Counted from the first letter of the stretch, positions 46,581-60,722 are shown. The stretch is 64,000 bases of DNA from Ooceraea biroi (GCF_003672135.1 NC_039506.1:20926497-20990496); one strand, 5' to 3'. The notes: generated by a model not told the origin, from the sequence alone. A program made the numbers and translations.

Positions 46581-48219
46581 TCTTTTTCCTGCACGAGCGA
46601 TTGATTTCTCAGGAATCAAGTGATGATCATAATTCTCTTGAACTTTTTGCTGGTTAACACGTAAGCACGATTAATGCGGGAGACGCTGACCGAAACGTCA
46701 ATTTTGAAAATCAATCGTCTATTGTTCCTATATTCACCTCTCTTATCCGGGACTGAGGGAGATGAAATTTTGCGCGCACATGCACAGTTGGCGCCACAAT
46801 CCCATGATGGAAAGTAATTCTATAAAAAGTATTTGTATTATAGCACGTATTTATTCTTTTTATTCATAACGTTATAAAAAGTGACAGAATCTATTTCTCT
46901 TGTTTTTTTTGTATCCTGTTTTTTGTATCTCGAAATGGTCATTTTAACATTAATACATTATTGCATTTTCTGCAATTTCTACAAATGTTGCTTAACGAAT
47001 TTATTTTCATATAATTTATTTTCATAGTTTCAACATTATTAACAGAGATGTTTTATGTATATGTAATATAATAAATGATGGAAAGCGCGAATGTAACCAC
47101 ATCGCTGGCACTTGAAAAATGTTTCTCGCAATGAGACGTATATTATACCGTAAACGCGCCGTAAAACGCGCCGTCAAGAATTCAGAGTGCCGCGACTGAC
47201 GTTCCACTCGCATTTTTCAATCATCCTCGTCGTTAATCAAACATCAACGATGTCGCGCGTTAATGAAACAGTAATTCACTACGCGTCGTCTCTCCACAAA
47301 CAAACCCCGGTTTATCTGACTGCACGTGGCTGGTAGACCGAAACGTGAAATAGAATCAAGCTAGCTGCACCGCCGCAGATTACATCGAGCGGTATATATT
47401 TTATCGGATCCCCGGATGTGATATTCTCGAGCGCTTCCGTTAACCAGATACGATCGACGTCAGCTGGATCGTGTATTTATATCTCTCGCATATCCATCCC
47501 GTGACGATGATGAATCCTCTTGTATCGAGACCAGGGGAACGAATTAAAATCACCGTATTTCCGAACCGGTTTATCCATGAATCGGAGTTAATGGGAACGG
47601 ATCTCATACTCCGCACACTAAAAATCTGAAAACCAATAAAATTACGGTCTTGCATTTTTCGCTAATATTACTCTTCTTCCTACCGACTAAGAAACTTTAT
47701 ATATATTTATTTATATATACCAAACTTTATATACGCGATTTATACACGAGAATGAATGAACCATCTGAATTAATTATGTTCCAAGTAAGAAAATTTTCGA
47801 AATCCTGAAAGTCATATTTTTCAGAGAAATCTATTTTTGCCTCTTGCATTCTTTTCGCGTCGTCCAAGTTTGACGGAATTCACGGACGCTCGTCTCGAGT
47901 ATCGTCGTATGAATGATTCAGCCTCGATTAAACGCCACGTCTGTCCAGCTTGCGTTCTCGAATTACCCGTGATAAAGCCGACGTCGGCGGTGTTTGAGTT
48001 ACGTTGTTTGATCGCCGGGCGAATGTTTAGCCGTGAGTAATGTCAGCATTCTTGACGTGGGCCCTCCGATATCCCAGCCGGACATCTCGACATTCGATAG
48101 CACGCCGCGGTAACGCCGTATCCGTATGATTTACTCATCCGTCAGGTGAGGGACAGCCTCTTTCTGTCTTCTTTCGCGATCCCACCGGTCGCCTACGTCA
48201 GTGTAACGGCGACTCTGGC
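46581..48219. other. Divergent intergenic region
   Basis: About 1.6 kb between the start codons of the minus-strand DUF4795 gene and the plus-strand secreted-protein gene. Both promoters must lie here or in 5' introns. I see no clear TATA box. A TCAGT initiator-like sequence is at 48198-48202, close to the plus-strand ATG, but this short motif is common by chance. Confidence 0.5.
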
Positions 48220-50559
48220 ATGATGTATACGCTAAAGGGATGGCGCGCCACGGCGACGGTGAGTGCGGACGATCCAATTTTAAGGTGTCATTTATATTCG
48301 ACGACATTAGTCCGTGTTACATCCCGCTCCACCAACAGACACCTCGACGTCTCTATCGTCCGTCTCGCGGCATAAATTTCGACTTCGGTCCTCGTCCTCT
48401 CCCTTCACGTCCTAACTAACACCGGGGGTTACACCGCTTTTCTATGTACTTCGCTCGGTGGAAATATTCAGTGCACGCGGGGGGAATCCATTTACATATT
48501 TCCGCGTGCAGAAATTCGCCCGATCCGGTTGCGCTCTCGCGCGATTGTTTCCCGATTGTTTTCGGCGCGCGGAAACGCGCACCGCCGGGCGCGTGCATTT
48601 AAAATGCATCGAACGATAATCTCGTATCCCGTCGCAGCCCTGAGGGAAGCCCGGACAAGTCCCGGTAACGTCGTTACGGTCTAGCAGCTTGAACGAGCCT
48701 CGACGCGCGGTGCTGTAAATACCCGTTCGCTCGCTCACTCGCTAACCGGTCGAACAACCTTCAACCCTCGCGCGAATGTGTAACTTTGTATCTGCTTTCA
48801 GCTCCTCCTGCTCGCCTTGTGTCGCGGAGATCCACTTGGACAAGGAGAGCGACAGCTACAGCAGCGATACAGCGATCCTGTGGTACCACCGTTTCCGCAG
48901 CACCTCGCACCACCCTGGGAATACATTCTCCGTGAGATCATCCTGAAGTCGATCAACCCTCCATCGCCGTCGGATGCCGGCATGCCTCATAAACGGCCGC
49001 TGGACGCCACTTTCTACGGGGGTCCGCTTGCCACGCACTCCAACGATGACACGAATGTCATCCTGTCGCGCGGCAACGTGTACCGCCTGCTCAACGGTCA
49101 CTGGATGCTGTGCCAGAATGGATGCGTCGACTGCGAGCTCTGCGCGGCGCAAAGGGATCCCTCGTTCAAGTGGACCCTGCGAAGGGTCGAGCGGTCTCCG
49201 AGTGCCGATCCTCCGCGCCACGAGCTCCAGCTGACGATCACACCGCAGACGGATGATCGTTTGCACGCGAGCGATTTCTGGCCGAATTCCTACGTCTACG
49301 TGACGTCCCAGGGACAACGAGGAGCGTCGATTGTGAGCGTCGGGACGCCGCCACGCGATGGTGGACTCTCCGACCCGGAAATCTCCACGACTTCCGGCCT
49401 CGAGGACAGTTTCTCCGCGCAGCATCAGCGATCGCGAAATCCCTGGCGCTTAGCGGAACGAGATTCGGCTGCTAATCGTGATGATGATCGCACTACCACG
49501 CGCGAGAGTGTTTCTAGCACTGAGGCAGTCGGAAAAGAAGAATTTCCGGAGCAGAAGCAGAGGCCCAGGAATATGAGACCTCGGTACCGACCTCGGCTGA
49601 GAGCCACGGAGAATCTTGGAGAAGAAGTGAGTCAACTGGCGCCGAAGCTGATCCTGGGAACCGATCGCCGCGGTCAGAAACACCTGATCCACGTGGTACC
49701 GGCCGATCACCCACCATCTATCACCGGGAACCCCGATGTTGCGAATCATTTGGCACCTTCGCAGTTCATAGTCAATCAGACGATGCGCTCGAACGACACA
49801 GTAGTTCCAAAACGCGAGAGGCAAACTTACCAACAGATATTCCGCCGGATCTTTGAGTCTCTGAATGCGCACAGGCGATCGATCCAGGATTTCCTCGAGG
49901 CGGATAACGTGAGCAGACATCATCAGACGTCTCCTGCCATGGACGTTGCCAGATTCACCTGGAATAATCATACAGTTGGCAATTTCGCGCCGTTACACCG
50001 TGGCGATACGGCATTGTCGCCTTACGTGGAGAGCAAAGGTAGAACAGCGGAAAAATGGAGACACGAAGATACAAAGCGAAACGTTAACGATTATTACGCG
50101 AGGTACTGGGATACGAATTACGCTGAAAGGTCGCGTAGCCAGTCACCAATGAGTTTCAATTGGAGCGAAGAACGGAGAAAGGTGCGCGTCCAACCGTACT
50201 CCACTAATAGTAGAGGCATTTCGGGAATAAGTTCATCGATCTCGTCACAAACATCGGGGAATTTCTCGGCAGACGTCGGTTCGAGGTCTGGCTTCGGTAA
50301 TAGCTTCGTTAATGGCACGCTCATCGGTAAAGCGAATAACAATTCCATCAAGCCGAGTCCGATAACGACAAGACGCGGGAACGATCAATTACTCAGGTCG
50401 GAGAGGCTGAAAAGTGGCGATGCTAATCGAGAATTCGAGGCTTCGCACCATCCTTTCCGGATAATCGTTACCACCGAGTCGCCGGTAATTCGTGGGAAAC
50501 ACGAAGCTCTAAATCACACTAAAACATTACAAATAACTACGTTGAAGACATTCGAATAA
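48220..50559 (+). CDS. Probable secreted protein of unknown family
   Basis: Two exons, 48220-48258 and 48802-50559, join in phase 0 (donor GTGAGT, acceptor TCTGCTTTCAG) into 598 residues. Exon 1 starts ATGATG and gives MMYTLKGWRATAT; exon 2 continues LLLLALCRGDP. Together they form a signal peptide with a basic n-region and an Ala/Leu core, likely cleaved near residue 20. This joining is why I start at 48220. The mature chain has one folded-looking part (DATFYGGPL, GNVYRLLNGHWMLC, FKWTLRRVE, WPNSYVYVTS) with its only cysteines as CX3CX2CX2C (residues about 117-127). A long polar tail follows, with sequons such as NQT, NVS, NHT, NWS, NFS and NGT. I do not recognise a family. It is probably extracellular. 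Confidence 0.8.
48259..48801. other. Intron splitting the signal peptide
   Basis: A 543-bp GT-AG intron after codon 13. It lies inside the hydrophobic part of the predicted signal peptide. The reading frames within it have no support. Confidence 0.7.
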
Positions 50560-50701
50560 AGAGTGATGGCAACAGAGATGGCAGTTAATCGCGATATCAT
50601 CGTAATTACAGGTCTGCGTGTAATTGCAGGAAATAACTTATCCGCAGTTTGCTCAAGTTATAACAGCACCGACGTTTATCTCAAAGTAATCCTAAATCAT
50701 A

Positions 50702-50707
50702 AATAAA
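50702..50707 (+). terminator. Candidate polyadenylation signal
   Basis: AATAAA 143 bp after the stop of the secreted-protein gene. Another AATAAA overlaps the stop codon (50555-50560), so the downstream one is the more likely signal. Confidence 0.5.
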
Positions 50708-51218
50708 TATTACCAAGGCTATTCTGTGAAAGTTTTGTTTTCTTCATGTTGTGAACGTTATTGTCACAATTCTTTCATCGAGGATCGACCGGCGTGCATG
50801 TCGATGCAATCGCGTGATTATCGAGAAACGTATTACATGTTGAAAGAAATTAATGAAACACGGCGTTTAATAGCGATCTTCTCGAATTACGATCGCGCGT
50901 CAAGAATGGCTGTGGCGAGGTGTACGGTGAAAATTAGTTGGCAGGCAGCGTTCCTGTAGTACAAGCTTCTCACCCGCGTAACACGTAACACACACCCCTG
51001 TCGTGCCATAAACGCGGGGGTTGTGTCTGGAAACTGCGGAGGGCACCGAAAGATACGTACATGGAGGAGATGGGCGGACGGTTTGAGAAACAGGAATAGG
51101 CCGACGCTTATATTTAATTAAAGAGGATACGGGCATGAGACAGGGGTGAGAGCAGAAGGTTGAATGAAACAGGTTGCGCCGGATGGCGTGGAGGCACAGA
51201 CGATACGCGCGGGGGGTT

Positions 51219-51256
<38 letters not shown>

Positions 51257-51278
51257 TGTGTGTGTGTGTGTGTGTGTG
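51219..51278. repeat. Compound (GA)n(GT)n microsatellite
   Basis: An uninterrupted GA run to 51254, continuing directly as a TG run to 51278. Confidence 0.95.
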
Positions 51279-54200
51279 GTGTCTCTGTGTTTCTTGTCTA
51301 ATTATCCACCTCCTCATGCTGTCCCGTCCCGTCTGATCTGCCACATTCGCTTTCTATTTCTAGCAGTCGCCTCTGTCCAACTCGCTTTCGTTCTCTCTCT
51401 CTCTCTCTCTCTTTTCTCTTTCACCGTGCCACCCCTCAGTCCTCCGAGGAAGACCATCCAGTTTTTCCTCCTAATCGCACATCCTTCTTTACGTCTATCG
51501 TGCGATCTCCTCTCGTTTCCTCTCAGCATCCCGGCAAGAAGCGAGAAAGATGGACGACACTGTCCGAGACAGGACCGAGCTGTTCTGTTCTGTACCATCC
51601 CCCTCGTCCCTGGATCACGATTCGTCCGCATGTCCGCTCGCCAATTGCAAATCGCCGCGAGGATCGACGCGACCCTCGGAAGTTTTTAATTAGATCACCC
51701 GTCTCTCTCTTCCGCGGCAATCAGCAGCGGTGTCGGTGCGATCAGGAATAAGATTCGCCGACCTGGTGGATGCGATATGCTCGTTTCTCGAAGGACAGCC
51801 CTTCTAATCGCCTCGGTTGCCTTTTCCCTCGTCTTTCGCTCGCTTGTCCTTCGGTCCTTCACCTGATCTCTGGTCCACCCTCCGCCCCGTCCCCGCGCCG
51901 CTTGCCACAGTCGAATGGTGCAAAACGATCGACTCCGATCCCCGGCAGATTGGTTTTAACGAGTTTCCTTTCAGCGTGGTTTATCGAGGAATTGCGGGCG
52001 CTTTCGGTGAACCCCGGCCGCGCCGAATACGCCAGGGAAATTTCCACGGAAGATCTTAATTAAAGACGCCCGCCGAAAAATGAGAGCTTCCCCGTGTTCG
52101 GGAGGAGGAAGAGTGGCGGTGAGGTGGGAAATCGGGCGTTATTGCCGCACCGACGCGGGCGCGGATCCGATTATCGCGCGGTCTGATCTATTAACTGGTG
52201 TGTACGTAGCTTAAGGAGATTCGCGAAAGTTGGGTGGGCGCCGGTGCAGGTAAATACGCGACCGATCAAATTTTAGTTAAATGCTATTCCACGCGGTAAA
52301 ACGCGTATCTCGAGTATTTCAGACGCAAGGGTAAGAAATATTTGTCCCAAATTAATTGAATATGGCGTAACCCTCGTCGACGAGAAACATTTACTCTTCT
52401 GAAGCAAAATTCATCATTAAACTTCTTCGTTCATTTCTTTTCTTTATTATATAAGTCGATGTTACTGTACATTACACTATTAACGCATTAAAAAATAGGT
52501 TTCGATAAGAACAGGCAATTTCCAAGTGAAAACACTGCGTCATGGCGAGGGTGCAAAGGGAGATCCTCCTATTTCGCAGCGAGGACAATACCGTGAAATG
52601 CCCTGAAACGTGATGGTCCCTTTTCAAATTCGACCGCCTAAGTTCGAGCTATTTTATAGCGGTGACCGACCCTCGCGCACATTCACTCGCACGCAACTCG
52701 GCGATAAGCGCACAACCAAGCGCCGTAAGTCTATCGGGCTTTCAGACTGCAAAAAGTGGAGGAAGCGGAGACGAGATTGGGAGTAGGAGAGAAAAGAAGC
52801 CCGGCTTTTAACAGTAAGACGATGGAGGCCGGGACCCGTCTGATAGGAGATTGACGCTCCCGCGTCCGGGGCTGACGGGGGTGGAGAAAAGGGAAACATA
52901 GGGCTTACTAAACACATGGAGGCATGGGCGCTCTCTCTCTTTCTTTCTGCCATTCTCAGATATTTAAATCCGCGCAAACGGCCGCGCGCGCGGGAAGACG
53001 CGGATCACCCTCCGGATCCACCGAAATCTCGAAGCGGACGAGAGGTACCAGGCGAAGCTGCTCCTGTCTGGCTTCGGCGCTGTCTCGAACGTTGAGAGGA
53101 AGAAACGCGGTGCAAATGGTAGGAAGGAAGCGAGGCGGTACGAGAGATAGGAAGAGTGCGGAGTGAGTTGTTCGAGCGTGACGTGTATTCTTGTCAGGGT
53201 GGAGGCCGAAAGACGTAGTACACAGCAGACTTTACAGGCCGTTCTCGGAGAGGAAAAAGAAGACGACGTGGTCGGAGAACGAGGAACGAACCAGGAGAGC
53301 GATGGAGAAATTGTGAAGAGATAGAGAGAGAGAGGAAGGGAGGAAGAGAGAGGTTCCTCGGTATGTACTTCTTAATGGTGTGGGTGTGTCGGCGCGGATG
53401 GAGGAATAAGTTTTAAAAACATCCCGGTCGACGCGCCTCGTGGTGCTGGTTTTATCGCTGCCTCCTGCCTCTAGGAGGACTCTCTTTATCTTACTCTCTC
53501 TCTCTCTCTTCCTGTCTCTTTCTTTCGTGCTCTTCTCTGACTCCGCTCCGTAAACCCCCATCCGGCAGAGCCTCACCCGCACTCCGTGGTACCGGCAGGA
53601 GCACTTGCCTACGTACGTACTGTCGGCTGTAAATCCACCCAAAAGCATCTGCGGGTATCAAGAAACAAGTCCAGGCCGCGCGACGGGCGAGCTTTTAAAC
53701 CTGCATGAGCAGCAGCGCGCAATTTCGTAACGATCTGTGCTCGCAGGTGCCTCGAGCTGGAACAAGTTGCCTGTCCAAAATGCACCCTGCTTGGTAAGCT
53801 CAGGAGAGCGCTCGGTGCTCTTTTATTGAACGCGTATGTCATTAATGTACGGCGAGAATACTCTGCGGGATGAATACTCGTCGGGGGATATTTATGCCTC
53901 CATCGCACCGCGTGGTGAACAGAATTATGACGAGGCGAAGGATTTACGCATGAGGAATTTAATAAATAACGAACTTCTTTTTGGTTTCACAATATATTAT
54001 ACTTCGGATTATGATATAAAATTATAATAATGAATATTATTAAAACAAGTATTAAACTAATTAGGTATCATCTTTAAATAATATAATTCTTATTGTAATA
54101 TAATCAAGAGACATAGATGTACATGTAATATCTGAATCATAAAATTCGTTATTCGCATGACAATGTGCTCTATTCCCAATTGCCGCAATTAATTAGCAAT

Positions 54201-54583
54201 AACGCTGATTTGTTGATTATCCGCTGTGACGAATATTCGGATGCAGACTAGATAGTAAATTACATGCGACAAATCAAACTGCCCGAAGAATGAATGGGCC
54301 CGAAGAAGAGCCAACCAGAAGACGTTTTTAGCGTATCTCTGGCGCTGATGCGAAACTCGTTCCTCCGCTTTGCCATCGCCGCCGCTTCGCGGCTCGTTCG
54401 CTTCGACGCGTTGCCGCGTTCACGTTATTCTGCCGGGTCCTTTTTGCTCGAGATACTTTCCCTTTGACCGACAGGAGTAGATTGGATATTTCTCCTTGTA
54501 GCGCACCTGGTTTTTCCTGCTTTGCGGGGGTGGAGGCGCGCACGCATCTGGGGCTCACGCGTTCCGCGCCTCGCAATCCGCTT

Positions 54584-54605
54584 GCTCGCTCGCTCGCTCG
54601 CTCGC
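54584..54605. repeat. (TGCTC)/(GCTC)n short repeat
   Basis: Five tandem GCTC units in a CG-rich stretch. Confidence 0.9.
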
Positions 54606-57600
54606 GGATCGCGCGCGGGTGGTGCACTCGCAACAAACAACAGCGGCAGCCGAGAGGGACCGGTGCGAAAAACAAGTCGTCGCATCGACATCCCATTTCG
54701 TTTCCCATTACGCGAACGTCTGAAGCACGCGATTTATTTGTCTTATTTTCGTACCGGAATGTTCTTTGGCAGGACCTCAAAGGCAACTCAGTGCCCGCAT
54801 ACGTCTCCCTCCGTCTCGGCGAGCCCCCCTGGTCTCGCTCACCGTTCTCGCCGCGTTTTCTGCTTCTCTCTCTCTTTCTCTTTTCTCTCCCTTACCGTAA
54901 CCGCCACCCTCGCCATGCTCTTGCCGCCCTCATAGACCGACGACTCCTCACATATGATTACCATCGACATGAAGCGAGCTAATATCCGAATTTTTGCAAT
55001 TCCTTTTACGGGATATTGAAAGCCATTTTCCGCGCTCTCCCTTCGCCTTGTCTTCCTCCATTCCGGAACTGGGCTTCTCAGTTCTATCGAGATGCCGCCT
55101 CGGGTCTTTACCGATTCGTCGTGTCAGAGTTCGTGGGCAAAAGTATCGATCGCGGGATTAGGTGGTTGATTCGACGGTCACTCCGTCGTGTGACTTTCCA
55201 GATTGGAAATGGAAATTTTAGGACGCCGCGCGATTAAATCGCAGGAGCGAGATATCACCGTGACGTATCCACGCGTGGTAATTGCATAATCAGCCGTGCG
55301 TTCTGCGGTAATGCTCGGTATCGGATGCGAGCCCGCGCGCGTAACTATGCGTGAATGCGAAATCGCTATTACAATATTAAATCGCCACGATAACTACGGT
55401 TGATATTATAGAAAGACAATACCGTGCACAAATTCGACGCAACGTCATTTGCGTAATGAGATCTACACGGTGCTGGCACAAAGCACCGCTCCGGAAAGCG
55501 GTACAATCGATCACTTAATCAATTAAAACCAAAAAAGAGAAAGCTGGAGAAACAACGGAATTACATCGCGCAAATCGAGGCACGCAATTATATTTCCCGA
55601 TCCATTAAAGTTACAGATCGAACGACTGCTGCGAGGCGCGCTACAAAAGACACCGCGACGAAAAACGCGTCGGTGAAACTGGGGTAATGAACATCCTTTG
55701 AACGCACGACGGCTGCGTAATGAAAGAAATTCTATGGCTTTAAAGAACGCGCTGCCGCCGTGTCGATTAATTTGCGCGAGGAGCGAGGCGACTGTGTCGA
55801 GGCGCACTTACGACGCGAATCGCGCGCGAGTTCCTCCGCAAGATCGTCGTCGGACTCGCGATTGAAATCCCGCTCGCTCGAAAGGAAACGGAAGAAAGTT
55901 GCAGGAAAAGTTTGTCGCCGCGATTACTCAGCATTCCTTCTCGAAGAAACAATCGGCACTTCCGCTCTTCCTCCGCGCAGCGGAATGCAATTTGCGTCGT
56001 TGCTGCTCGCGGCGAAACAAAGCTATTTTTCCGCGACTGCGAGCGAGACCGCTCGCTCGCTTACGCGCGAACCGCCACCGCTTCTCGACCAGCAAAAGAA
56101 AATGTCATTAACGTTCTCTTTTGTGGCTTGATCCGTGCGCGCGCTGGCGCGATAGACGGGAAAATGGGTTAATAGAATCCTAATACGAGCGCGCCGTCGT
56201 TTTGTTCTTTTCTTTTTCTTCTTTTTCTTCTTGTTCGTTTTCTTACTCCTGCTCGAGCGGCCGAGCAGCGGGATCGCATCTGCGCCAGCTACGTTTCCCC
56301 GTTTCTTCTGGAAAAGACGCAATTGGTTCTTACACGCGGACGTATAATCGCATCAAAGTTCCCGTCGCGTGCTTTGATCTCGCGGTGGATCTCCCACAAA
56401 CGAGGAAACGGAACAAAAATGAGGGTGGACGGGTGGCCCGATTCATTCACGCGCGCTGCGCTCCTCCGCGGTTCTTCTCCGCTCTGATTTTATTCCTCCC
56501 AGGACGGAATATTGCCGAGTCGCCGTGCAGAATGACCATCGGTTGACATCCATCCCCGTTGAATCGATGGAACGACTTTCGTCCTTGCTCCGCCCAATTC
56601 GTAGTTTAATTACCGAGCTTCAATCGCAGTCGTGTTTTTCGAACGGCAACGTTGACAGCATCATCGTCGGGGACCAGATTGATACATCTGAACATCAAAG
56701 TCAAAGGTCCAGGTGCGCTTAAGCCGATCGCGTGACCCATAGAAGTGACCTGCTTACGTTGCGGAAAGAGAGACGATCACGTCGAGCTGGCGGCAAAATC
56801 GGAAAGACCGAGAGGTAGAAGATAAAACTTCGCGAGGGGGCGAGAAGCGGAGCGGGACCAGGGTTTCGGCCCCGGAAACTCAACGACTGCGAAGCCAGAG
56901 ACCAGGGCCGCGTTATTTCCAGGCCGACGGTGCCTTTTGATCTTCCAAAGTCTAGACTTCCTTCAGTCTTCCATCCACGCTCGGCAGTCATGCTCGCTAG
57001 GAAGTAAACGCTTCAGGACCGACTTATCGAAACTTTACGGAACTACGCCGATATCCTTCGATCCTCCCCCGCATCACCCCTATTCACCCGCTTTCTTTCT
57101 CTTTCGCTCGTTTCGCTCCACCTCTTTCTCCTCGACCTGCTCTTCGACACGACATCGAACCCTCGTCACTATCCATCCTACAAAGACTCCTTCTCTTCTC
57201 GTGCCTCGATAAATCCCATCCCGGTAGCCGTACTTTCGCCCCCTCCTGTCGAACGTTCTTCTTTATCGCTTTTGCTTCTACGTCATGCATTTGTGCTTTA
57301 ATGACTGGTTACTTTGCCTATTTTGAGTGTGTATTGTTAGCGTCACAGCCCGAGGTTCACGCATCATCCCGGTGATATTTCCAAATACTTTCCTTAACAT
57401 TTCCCCGGCACGTGATTGTGCAACCAACCACCGAGAACAGTTCCCGGATAGATGCATGTGCCTCGCGTCGCGCCAACGAATTCCTCCCGTTACCGTCAAT
57501 CTTTCAGCCGGTACTTGCTTTATATAGTCCTCTCTCAGGAACCGGGGCGCTCCGGGGCTCCCAAGACCTCATCCATATTCCTCGTCGATCGACCTTACAA

Positions 57601-59855
57601 TTCGGGTGTGAGTACCAGCCGACTGGTACCGCTCGGCCTCGCCGCACCGCTGTATACAAAGTGTTCCATTGAACAGGATCCGCTAATAAAACCAGGCCTT
57701 CAAGTGGAACAAGGCCGAATGGAAAGGATCGAGAGTCGCCGATCCCGCAGGCGATCTAAATTGAAATCGGAACACCCCGCGATCGCTAGGACTTACTTTC
57801 GGGACGCGGGCTTGCAGCCCTCGCGGGCGAAACAACCCTCGCGCACCCTTTCGACGTGACGTGTGTGGCGTGGCGTGTCGGCAGTCGATTCGTTCCTCTC
57901 TTTCTTCCATCGCTCTCTTCTCTCTGTCGTCCCGCTGTTGTCATCGTTCTCGTCGTGCAACCTTCTGCTCGCCATACAACCCGCCTCACTACTTACGCTC
58001 GGTTCCAGTAAATTAAGCCGGGGGAAGTCAATTGGAAAAGTTTTTATTGGCTCGCGTTTAGGAATTCCACGACGCCCGTCCACGTCGCCGACTCGATTTG
58101 CCATCGACGACGACATCGATGACGACGACGCGACGACGACGGCAAGCCATGTTTCCGCGCGGATGAAATCGTGCGAGTCAGGCGAGCTGATGCTTTTCCA
58201 CATCCCTCGCGCGTTCGATTTTGTCGGTTGTGCTGGTGGGTGTCGTTCCTCTTTTCCCCTCGCGGTCCCTCAGCAATCCTCTGCTTGCCATTAGCATTTC
58301 GCCTGATCGGGGGATCGTGAACCTTTTCGACTTTCCGTGGGTCCAACCGTTCATTCGCTCGATTGGCTATCAATTTCTCTGTACATCAAACATCCGCGAA
58401 GTTCCCGGAGACCGTTGGATTCTTCGTGGAACGTCAAATCTAAGAGTTCCATTCGCCGAGTTGGCGTCATTTGCTAGATGGACGCAGAGATATTCCAAGT
58501 AACATCCGAGATGATGAAGATTCAAGTCAAAGAATCGTCTGATTGGAATGTCGCTCCGATTCTCCGGATTTCCCGCCGCGTCACATGCATGCAAATCCGC
58601 CGACAGTTCCTACGACCGCTTGATCGCTCGTAAAAGTGGTCCCTCTCTCCCCCGTTTTTTTATTTCGATAAAACTCTCTGTATAAAACATGTCGCCTCAA
58701 CGTTGAAAATTAGTATGTAACGAATCGTGCGTGCAAATAACGACCTCGTCTATATACGAAACTCGTTACGCACGCGGAAAACAAATACAACGCGGAACCG
58801 GACCGCACCGCCGCGCCGGATACCTCAGAAAAATGACCAGAAAATGGTCCGCCGTTCGCACCCCGATATTTTCCCCGGGCGTATAAAAATATGCGCCCGC
58901 CAACTTTACCCTCTGCTCCGGCCCCTCCCGCGACCCTGTTTATTTTAACGCTGCGCGCATTTATTTTTACCGAGAATTTCGAATTCCAGTTTTCGCACCG
59001 AGCGACGTGATGCGACGAGGGAGGGACAAGGGTTCGCGGTCGAACCGCGCTCTCGATTTTTGCGAAATGCACGAGTCAACAGTGCAGCCGAGTATTTTTG
59101 CGTCGAGTTGGCAATCGGTCGTTTTTCTACCGTGGAGAAGAAAAGTGGCGCGAATCGTCGTCTCGGCGCGAGCGCGAGACGTTGCCGCGAGCGGATCATC
59201 CACTCGGATTTCGTTAGCGATCGGCAGTCGACGCGAAGGTTCGAAGCGCGAGCGTGGTTAAATCCGAGCACGATCGCTCGGCGTTATTATTCTGCCATCC
59301 GTGATTATACACAGCATAGTCGCTATTGCCGCCCATTGGACGCGAAAAATCGATTACTCGCGGCTCGTCACTGCCGCAGCCGTCGCTAATCGTGCGGATC
59401 GCGGCTGCTCGCTCGCGTGCGGATGAACCGCTCTGTCGCCGCTCAGCATCCACCTCCATCAGTCCGCCGATTCTCGCGAAAATAAATTTCGCGAAACGCC
59501 CGCGCGCGGCGTTTAAACGCGCGGAATTTTGGGAATACTTTACGGCCCGCGCGCGATCCGGTATTCGTGAAATACGAGCGACACGGGACTCCAGCGTGTG
59601 TGGAATACTAGCGGATTAAAAAGGGAGAAAAAAAGATGGAAAAATGGGCAAGTATGATCGCGATGACCGATGACTGAATCTTGACGCAACATACGCGATC
59701 GCAACGTGGACGAATCGAATGAGGGATTTCAATCCGGCGATTACAGAGAGCTCGTTTAAGCGAACTAAGCGGAATAAGCCCGCTCGATGATCTCTAAATT
59801 TTTTCAGCGGAGATAATAGGGTCGAAGGTAACAATCGGAGCTAATTGCGAGAGAG

Positions 59856-59880
59856 AGAGTAGAGTAGAGTAGAGTAGAGG
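59856..59880. repeat. (AGAGT)n pentanucleotide repeat
   Basis: About five tandem AGAGT units following a GA run. Confidence 0.9.
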
Positions 59881-60150
59881 GAAAAAGAGAGACAGAAAGG
59901 GCGCGCGCGCACTGCGTGTCGAACGCTTTATATCAATACGCATTTATCGCGCGAACAGAGCGGCCCTGATTTATGCACAGAGAGGCGGCGTCCGAAAAAG
60001 GACGAGCGGGTGTACACGCGCGTATTCATAAAATTGATCGGCGCGAGGAAACACGCGCGCGAGAATCCCGGCTGGCTGATTGTAAATTGTAAGCAATTTC
60101 GTAATTGCGTGGACAAAGCAATTAAGCCATTTGACCGACCGTGCGAGAGA

Positions 60151-60224
60151 CGAGGCTAGGCGAGGTGAGGTGAGGTGAAGTGAGGTGAGGTGAGGTGAGG
60201 TGAAGTGAGACGAGACGAGGCGAG
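60151..60224. repeat. (GAGGT)n minisatellite
   Basis: About fifteen pentamers, mostly GAGGT with GAAGT, GAGAC and GAGGC variants, spanning about 74 bp. The minus-strand frame through it gives an artefactual Thr/Ser/Leu/His repeat. Confidence 0.9.
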
Positions 60225-60467
60225 TTGCTCTGTGACAAATACATCGGCTGACGTTATAACCGCGCAAACAGAGAGCGATAATGCAATTTGGATAATACAC
60301 GACGGCTTGCAACAAACGCGCGCGTAGCGCGCGGCGGCGCAGCGCAGCGCAACGAGCGTGCACCAGGTGTAACGGGACGAGTGTAAACACGCGCGAACCG
60401 CGCAACAAAGTTAGATCACTTGATGAAAATCGACGGCTGCAAAAGGCCAAATGTTATTCCACCGACG

Positions 60468-60483
60468 TGCGCGCGCGCGCGCG
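60468..60483. repeat. Alternating GC tract
   Basis: An uninterrupted run of GC dinucleotides, a sequence type able to adopt Z-DNA. Confidence 0.85.
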
Positions 60484-60722
60484 TTTACCACCCTTCGCAA
60501 AACGTAAAACTGAAAATCCATCCCCGCGTGTGTTATTCGCGACGTGACCGGCAACGTTTTCCGAAGCTGCAGGCCCGAACGCGCGGGCGCGCGTGCGAGT
60601 GTCGCGTGTTTTTATTGCAAACGCATTGTGCAATACCAATTTGCAACGTTGGCTGCATTATAACACTCGCGCAGATTTTTACGAATTTTATGGTGACCAC
60701 CTGCGAAAGACTGGCAAATGCG

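Noticed and set aside
48856..49425. 189-residue minus-strand open frame
   Set aside because: It is antisense to the secreted-protein exon, which has the better composition, signal peptide and splice support.
54328..54982. Long frames on both strands near the GCTC repeat
   Set aside because: They overlap each other in CG-rich DNA and have no recognisable domain or splice context.
59971..60450. 159-residue minus-strand frame with Thr/Ser/Leu/His repeats
   Set aside because: It is a translation of the GAGGT minisatellite and adjacent CG-rich sequence.
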